A stretch of 9,522 bases of DNA. Source: Bacteriovoracaceae bacterium (lineage in GTDB: Bacteria; Bdellovibrionota; UBA1018). This document shows positions 6,539 through 9,522 of the stretch, piece by piece. Each line of letters begins with the position of its first letter. The stretch's first letter is position 1. Both the position numbers and the translations under genes were made by a program. Below the pieces are notes generated by a model. That model saw nothing but the letters and a program-made list of their open reading frames with translations. It was not told the DNA's origin and did no database searches. Location: assembly GCA_947500275.1 (NCBI GenBank), contig CANMSW010000075.1, positions 1-9,522 on the forward strand. Reading direction: 5' to 3'.

Positions 6539-7654
6539 CTAAGGACTTCGAACAGACAATTGAGCTTTAAGTCGAAGCGCTTCGACCGCTGCCGGTTGGA
6601 TACCTGGATTACGGCTCGAATGGTTCACAACCTCCCACTTGGGTGGCAGTCCCACGAGAAAATCAGGATGAAACTCGACGGAATCGATGCCGAGTGCACG
6701 GTCGGTTTCCCAAAAACCGGCCATCACTTGCAGGGAACCATCTTCACCCCGCTGGCCTTCTAATCGGTAACGCAACTCAATGACCGAGATATGAGCTCCC
6801 ACTTCATTCGGATCCCCAAAGAGTGGGTCGACACCCTTGAGCCAAGCATGGACGTGCATCACATGAGGGTTGTTAGGATCATCTTCGAGGGCCAATTCCG
6901 CTTGAAAAATCGGAGTATTCCAGACGGGGGTCCCTGGATCTTTATCCAAGATCACCGGTCTTCCTTGGTCCATCATTTCCGACAAAAGAAATCGATGCAG
7001 CGAAGCGGGATTCGGATCGCCCCACACACCTTCCCGGCCTCCACGATAAGGGGTACCAAAAATCCTCTTCCCTTCGGTGAGCTCCCAATCCTTCACAAGA
7101 ATTGCTTTCTGCGCCCCAACGGAAAAACTCAGACCCGAGTCCATCTGAAGTCTCTTCGTCGGCTCAGACTCGTATAAAGAAGCGATTGCCCAAGCATCGC
7201 AAGAGCCTTCCCAGCTCAAAGCGCCCGGGTTTCCAGTCCAATCTGCACGCTCCCAGGCCGTCGCGCTCATTTGAGATCGCGACGAAGAGGGATTCATTCG
7301 AACCATCCACAGATCCCAGATCGACAAGGGCGACTGAGGACCCGAGAACAACCAATCACTTTTCGCAGGTAACCATGAGCCCGACCAAGGAACTATATCA
7401 GACTTACCCTCGAGCTCCCCTGACCAAACCTTGAGTTCTCCGTAGGACTCATAGACGTCATTGCCGACACCGAAACGGTGCTCCTGGGGTACCGCTTCAA
7501 TTGAGTAAAGGGGCGCAGGCAACGACTCCCCGAGCGGTGCAGTCTCGACAGGAGAATCAATCCTCGCATCGTTGGGTAGCGGACTCCCGCATGCACTCCA
7601 AGAAAAGGCCATGATGAACAACCATCCTGAGAACCGCGCGTCGAGATGTTTCAC
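6539..7654 (-). CDS. lipoprotein resembling transglutaminase elicitor (GP42-type) family
   Basis: A 371-residue lipoprotein with GTG start at 7654 preceded by GGGGGAG. The signal is short, with lipobox W-S-A-C (Cys22). The mature protein resembles the transglutaminase-elicitor family, named for the Phytophthora GP42 Ca-dependent transglutaminase and present in some bacteria. Matching blocks are P-W-S-G-S-W-L-P (89-96) with P-L-S-I-W-D (109-114); W-E-G-S-C-D-A-W-A (148-156), where Cys152 would be the nucleophile, followed by E-P-T; W-G-D-P-N-P-A-S-L-H-R-F-L (211-223); V-W-N-T-P-I-F (244-250); and F-H-P-D-F-L (328-333) near the C-terminus. The enzyme type would crosslink glutamine and lysine side chains or act as a related Cys hydrolase on the cell surface. 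The family call comes from remembered motif order and was not searched. A strong terminator lies immediately upstream. Confidence 0.78.
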   Translation of the reverse strand: MKHLDARFSGWLFIMAFSWSACGSPLPNDARIDSPVETAPLGESLPAPLYSIEAVPQEHRFGVGNDVYESYGELKVWSGELEGKSDIVPWSGSWLPAKSDWLFSGPQSPLSIWDLWMVRMNPSSSRSQMSATAWERADWTGNPGALSWEGSCDAWAIASLYESEPTKRLQMDSGLSFSVGAQKAILVKDWELTEGKRIFGTPYRGGREGVWGDPNPASLHRFLLSEMMDQGRPVILDKDPGTPVWNTPIFQAELALEDDPNNPHVMHVHAWLKGVDPLFGDPNEVGAHISVIELRYRLEGQRGEDGSLQVMAGFWETDRALGIDSVEFHPDFLVGLPPKWEVVNHSSRNPGIQPAAVEALRLKAQLSVRSP

Positions 7655-7670
7655 TTACTCCCCCTTTCAT

Positions 7671-7705
7671 AAAAAAAGGGTGCGAGGGGACCTCCCCTCA
7701 CACCC
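7671..7705 (-). terminator. Rho-independent terminator between the 8335 and 7654 genes
   Basis: Read on the minus strand, GGGTGTGAGGGGA pairs with TCCCCTCGCACCC (7705-7693 with 7690-7678), a 13-bp stem with one mismatch and a GG loop, followed by seven T (7677-7671). It starts 18 bases after the stop of the six-cysteine secreted protein gene and ends 16 bases before the GTG of the next gene. Little room is left for an independent promoter for that gene. Confidence 0.88.
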
Positions 7706-7723
7706 AATCAACGAGGACCCAGT

Positions 7724-8335
7724 TTACTGACGAGTTTGTACGAGGCGAATTTTGGCATCCGCGCAGGTATCAAACACACGGTTGGTTTCGCGACGTTCGA
7801 CCATTTTCGGATTCATTCCGCGTACGCCATCCAAAACCGATGCGCACCAGTCATGCACATCTCCCTTAACAGAGAGGATCTCTTCGCAGGTCACAGGACG
7901 TTCAACCGACACATGCTCCTCGTACTCTTGAAAGCGATGACAGCTGCCAGCTTTAGCTCCCATTTCGAACTCACGCGTCGACTGAGCCACGTAGAACTTG
8001 TCCGCGAACACCGCGCTGCTTACGCGACGCTCAAGAGGCAATGTCAACGCATTGGGCGGAGCAGCCATCCAGGTGAGGCGGTCGTCCGTGCACTGAACGC
8101 GGATGTTCTGCGGAGCACGTTGCACATCGAACTTTTCGGGTGTCGAGCAACGCTCTTTAAATTCATCCCATGCCACCACCGACGCTTGCGGTTGACCGGC
8201 ACCTACCGGAGCTGGATCCCCTGCATGCGCGTTCGTCGAAAAATCCGTCAGAAAAACTAAACCGAGCAGAACAAAAGCAGAGATGCTCCAACAATCCCAA
8301 TGGTTCCCTTGAGTCTTCTCACTCTTCGTCGTCAT
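7724..8335 (-). CDS. secreted six-cysteine protein, family unknown
   Basis: A 203-residue protein starting with ATG at 8335, with AAGGAG six bases upstream; longer in-frame starts upstream would only extend the leader. The signal region reads from a charged N-terminus through a hydrophobic core (about residues 18-31) to A-H-A followed by G-D-P, a signal peptidase I site after residue 38. The mature protein has six cysteines (63, 82, 132, 150, 164, 191), suggesting three disulfides in the periplasm or outside the cell. Conspicuous blocks are W-D-E-F-K-E-R-C, N-I-R-V-Q-C-T-D-D-R-L-T-W and C-E-E-I-L-S. I do not recognise a named family. The gene is preceded by a consensus sigma-54 promoter and lies next to a sigma-54 activator gene on the same strand, making it a likely direct target. 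A strong terminator follows. Confidence 0.84.
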   Translation of the reverse strand: MTTKSEKTQGNHWDCWSISAFVLLGLVFLTDFSTNAHAGDPAPVGAGQPQASVVAWDEFKERCSTPEKFDVQRAPQNIRVQCTDDRLTWMAAPPNALTLPLERRVSSAVFADKFYVAQSTREFEMGAKAGSCHRFQEYEEHVSVERPVTCEEILSVKGDVHDWCASVLDGVRGMNPKMVERRETNRVFDTCADAKIRLVQTRQ

Positions 8336-8452
8336 GATGCTCTCCTTCATCGAATTGGCATTCGCCATTTTGACGCGATCAACGCGCAAGAGATGTTCTG
8401 TTCTCTCAGCGCACCGCCCGCGCGCGTTGCATCGGGCAGTGGCGCCGTGATG

Positions 8453-8468
8453 TGCAACAGGAGTGCCA
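8453..8468 (-). promoter_or_regulatory. consensus sigma-54 (-24/-12) promoter
   Basis: On the minus strand, TGGCAC (8468-8463), TCCTG spacer and TTGCA (8457-8453) match TGGCAC-N5-TTGCW at all 11 positions, with GG and GC exactly 10 bases apart. Transcription would begin near 8442 and run into the six-cysteine secreted protein gene at 8335 with a leader of about 107 bases. The sigma-54 activator gene ends 144 bases upstream on the same strand, with its own terminator between. Confidence 0.88.
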
Positions 8469-8520
8469 TCGATTTTTGACGCCTAATCGCCCTGATTGAA
8501 CTCTGACGAGTGTCGCAAAG

Positions 8521-8583
8521 AAAAACGGGCTTAGTACCGGGCGAATCGCAATTCTATCTGCAGTTCGCACGATGCTAAGCCCG
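8521..8583 (-). terminator. Rho-independent terminator of the sigma-54 activator gene
   Basis: Read on the minus strand, CGGGCTTAG (8583-8575) pairs perfectly with CTAAGCCCG (8534-8526) and is followed by five T (8525-8521). An inner 5-bp stem, GCGAA (8568-8564) with TTCGC (8545-8541), folds the long loop. It begins 28 bases after the activator's stop codon, so the downstream gene relies on its own promoter. Confidence 0.82.
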
Positions 8584-8603
8584 ATATAGATACCGACAAA
8601 GAT

Positions 8604-8617
8604 GACTAATATCAGTC
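8604..8617. promoter_or_regulatory. near-palindrome, possible activator (enhancer) site
   Basis: GACTAATATCAGTC is a 14-base inverted repeat with one mismatched pair (GACT...AGTC arms). It overlaps the stop codon of the activator gene and lies about 136 bases upstream of the -24 element at 8468, a distance at which sigma-54 activators commonly bind. No second copy was seen near the other two promoters, so this is a tentative call. Confidence 0.25.
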
Positions 8618-9522
8618 CAGATTGTAACGCCTTCTTTTCCGCCAAAGAGTGCTCAAATTGATCCCTAAAATACTGGCGGCCTCTTCCAAGGTGCGCGCAG
8701 ACGAGAGGACTTGCTGAATATGCTGGCGCTCTAAGTCTTCAAGACTGACGTCAGCGGGGGTTCGGTAATCCACGGGCACCCGACCTGCGTCAATCTCAAC
8801 AAAGCCTCCACCCCCAGCCGCAGACATCAGGCCCGAAGCGATCGGAGCAAACGAACTCAAGCCAGGCATCTCACGTAGTTCTCGCTTCTCGCCCACTACC
8901 GCACCTTCCAGGACACGATCCGGAAGATCCTCTAAAGTTACGCGATCGGTCGAACAGAGGATCGCTGCCCTTTCTAATGCGTTTTTCAATTCCCGAATAT
9001 TACCGGGCCAATTGTAGGACAGTATGACTTCACGGGCCTCGGGGTCCATTGGGCGCACGGGGCGCCCCGTGGTCAGAAAAGCACGGTGAAGAAGCTGCTC
9101 TGCCAATCGAGGTAAGTCCTCGCGACGCTGCCGCAAAGAAGGCATATGAAGATCAATCACGTTCAATCGAAAATACAGATCTTCGCGGAAACGGCCCTGG
9201 GCCACTTCGCGCTCAAGGTTCTTATTTGTCGCCGCGATAATGCGGACATCCACTTTGATAGTGCGCGTATCGCCCACACGCTCGAATTCGCGTTCTTGAA
9301 GGAAACGTAGGAGTTTCGTTTGAAGGGCGGGCGAAATTTCTCCAATCTCATCCAAGAAGACAGTCCCTGTGTCCGCGACTTGAAGGCGGCCCATCTTGTC
9401 CTTGACTGCCCCAGTGAAGGACCCCCGCACGTGCCCGAAGAGCTCACTTTCCAACAAGTTTTCCGAAAGCGTTGCACAGTTCACGACTGCAAAAGGACCC
9501 TTGCAACGAGGGCTCCCGTCAT
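8612..9522 (-). CDS. sigma-54-dependent transcriptional activator, C-terminal part
   Basis: The gene runs off the right edge; 302 residues are visible up to TGA at 8614-8612. They cover most of the AAA+ sigma-54 interaction domain and the DNA-binding domain of an NtrC-type enhancer-binding protein, which uses ATP to open sigma-54 promoter complexes. Visible landmarks: P-F-A-V-V-N-C and E-S-E-L-F-G-H; the sigma-54 contact loop G-S-F-T-G-A (fragment residues 33-38); Walker B V-F-L-D-E-I-G-E; sensor I A-A-T-N-K; R-F-R-E-D-L-Y-F-R-L-N-V with the arginine fingers; and W-P-G-N-I-R-E-L-K-N. A Gly-rich linker leads to a Fis-type HTH (L-E-E-A-A-S-I-L-G-I-N-L-S-T-L-W-R-K-R). Walker A and any sensory domain lie outside the window, so its input signal is unknown. 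The contact loop has Ser where GAFTGA has Ala, a known natural type of variant. Nearby sigma-54 promoters are likely targets. Confidence 0.93.
   Translation of the reverse strand, partial: DGSPRCKGPFAVVNCATLSENLLESELFGHVRGSFTGAVKDKMGRLQVADTGTVFLDEIGEISPALQTKLLRFLQEREFERVGDTRTIKVDVRIIAATNKNLEREVAQGRFREDLYFRLNVIDLHMPSLRQRREDLPRLAEQLLHRAFLTTGRPVRPMDPEAREVILSYNWPGNIRELKNALERAAILCSTDRVTLEDLPDRVLEGAVVGEKRELREMPGLSSFAPIASGLMSAAGGGGFVEIDAGRVPVDYRTPADVSLEDLERQHIQQVLSSARTLEEAASILGINLSTLWRKRRRYNLD

Noticed and set aside
7684..7698. GG-N10-GC spaced match on the minus strand inside the terminator hairpin before the 7654 gene
   Set aside because: Only the GG/GC doublets and two other consensus bases agree, and the sequence is fully explained as a terminator stem.
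7736..8260. Long open frame on the + strand opposite the six-Cys secreted protein gene
   Set aside because: It has no ribosome binding site or recognisable domain and is antisense to a gene with signal peptide, good start, promoter and terminator.
8406..8645. Open frame on the minus strand between the activator and the secreted protein gene
   Set aside because: It overlaps the activator's 3' end, the terminator and the sigma-54 promoter, and has no ribosome binding site.

Overview
The window carries a bacterial chromosomal segment of moderately high GC with tightly packed genes, short gaps and an unusually high share of lipoprotein or signal-peptide genes. A bacterial GT22 mannosyltransferase, several orphan Cys-containing lipoproteins and a sigma-54 activator suggest a Bdellovibrionota or other 'deltaproteobacterial'-type genome. 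That placement is a guess from gene content; no rRNA or other marker gene is present.

Left part (1-3351, + strand): an operon-like run of a 5'-truncated lipoprotein with MORN/YwqK-like repeats, an integral-membrane GT22 (Alg9/PIG-B type) mannosyltransferase, a short RadC-type JAB/MPN-domain protein and a DTW-domain tRNA-uridine aminocarboxypropyltransferase (TapT type). The first two genes overlap by 4 bases (ATGA) and the last two by about 38 bases. Two minus-strand genes converge on this run: a small single-TM protein (3371-3700) and an orphan lipoprotein (3771-4592).

Middle and right part (4593-9522): a cluster of genes for exported proteins. It holds two tandem paralogous lipoprotein genes (4780-5745 and 5911-6519), a lipoprotein resembling the transglutaminase-elicitor (GP42-type) family (6539-7654, minus) and a six-cysteine secreted protein (7724-8335, minus). 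Next to it lies the C-terminal part of a sigma-54-dependent activator (AAA+ plus Fis-type HTH; 8612 to the window end, minus).

The most striking observation is three sigma-54-type -24/-12 promoters with the canonical GG-N10-GC spacing, in front of three of the four exported-protein genes. One matches all 11 consensus positions (8468-8453, minus), one matches 10 (5865-5880) and one matches 9 (4679-4694). With the activator gene alongside, this looks like a local sigma-54 regulon for a surface or secreted protein set. Intrinsic terminators insulate its units.

A second oddity is that the first paralogous lipoprotein gene is interrupted by one in-frame TAG (5098-5100), while the remaining 214 codons stay open and homologous to the neighbouring paralogue. 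This could be a recent nonsense mutation, a sequence error or genuine readthrough. No RNA genes, insertion sequences or CRISPR arrays were seen, and no gene-free stretch exceeds 300 bases.
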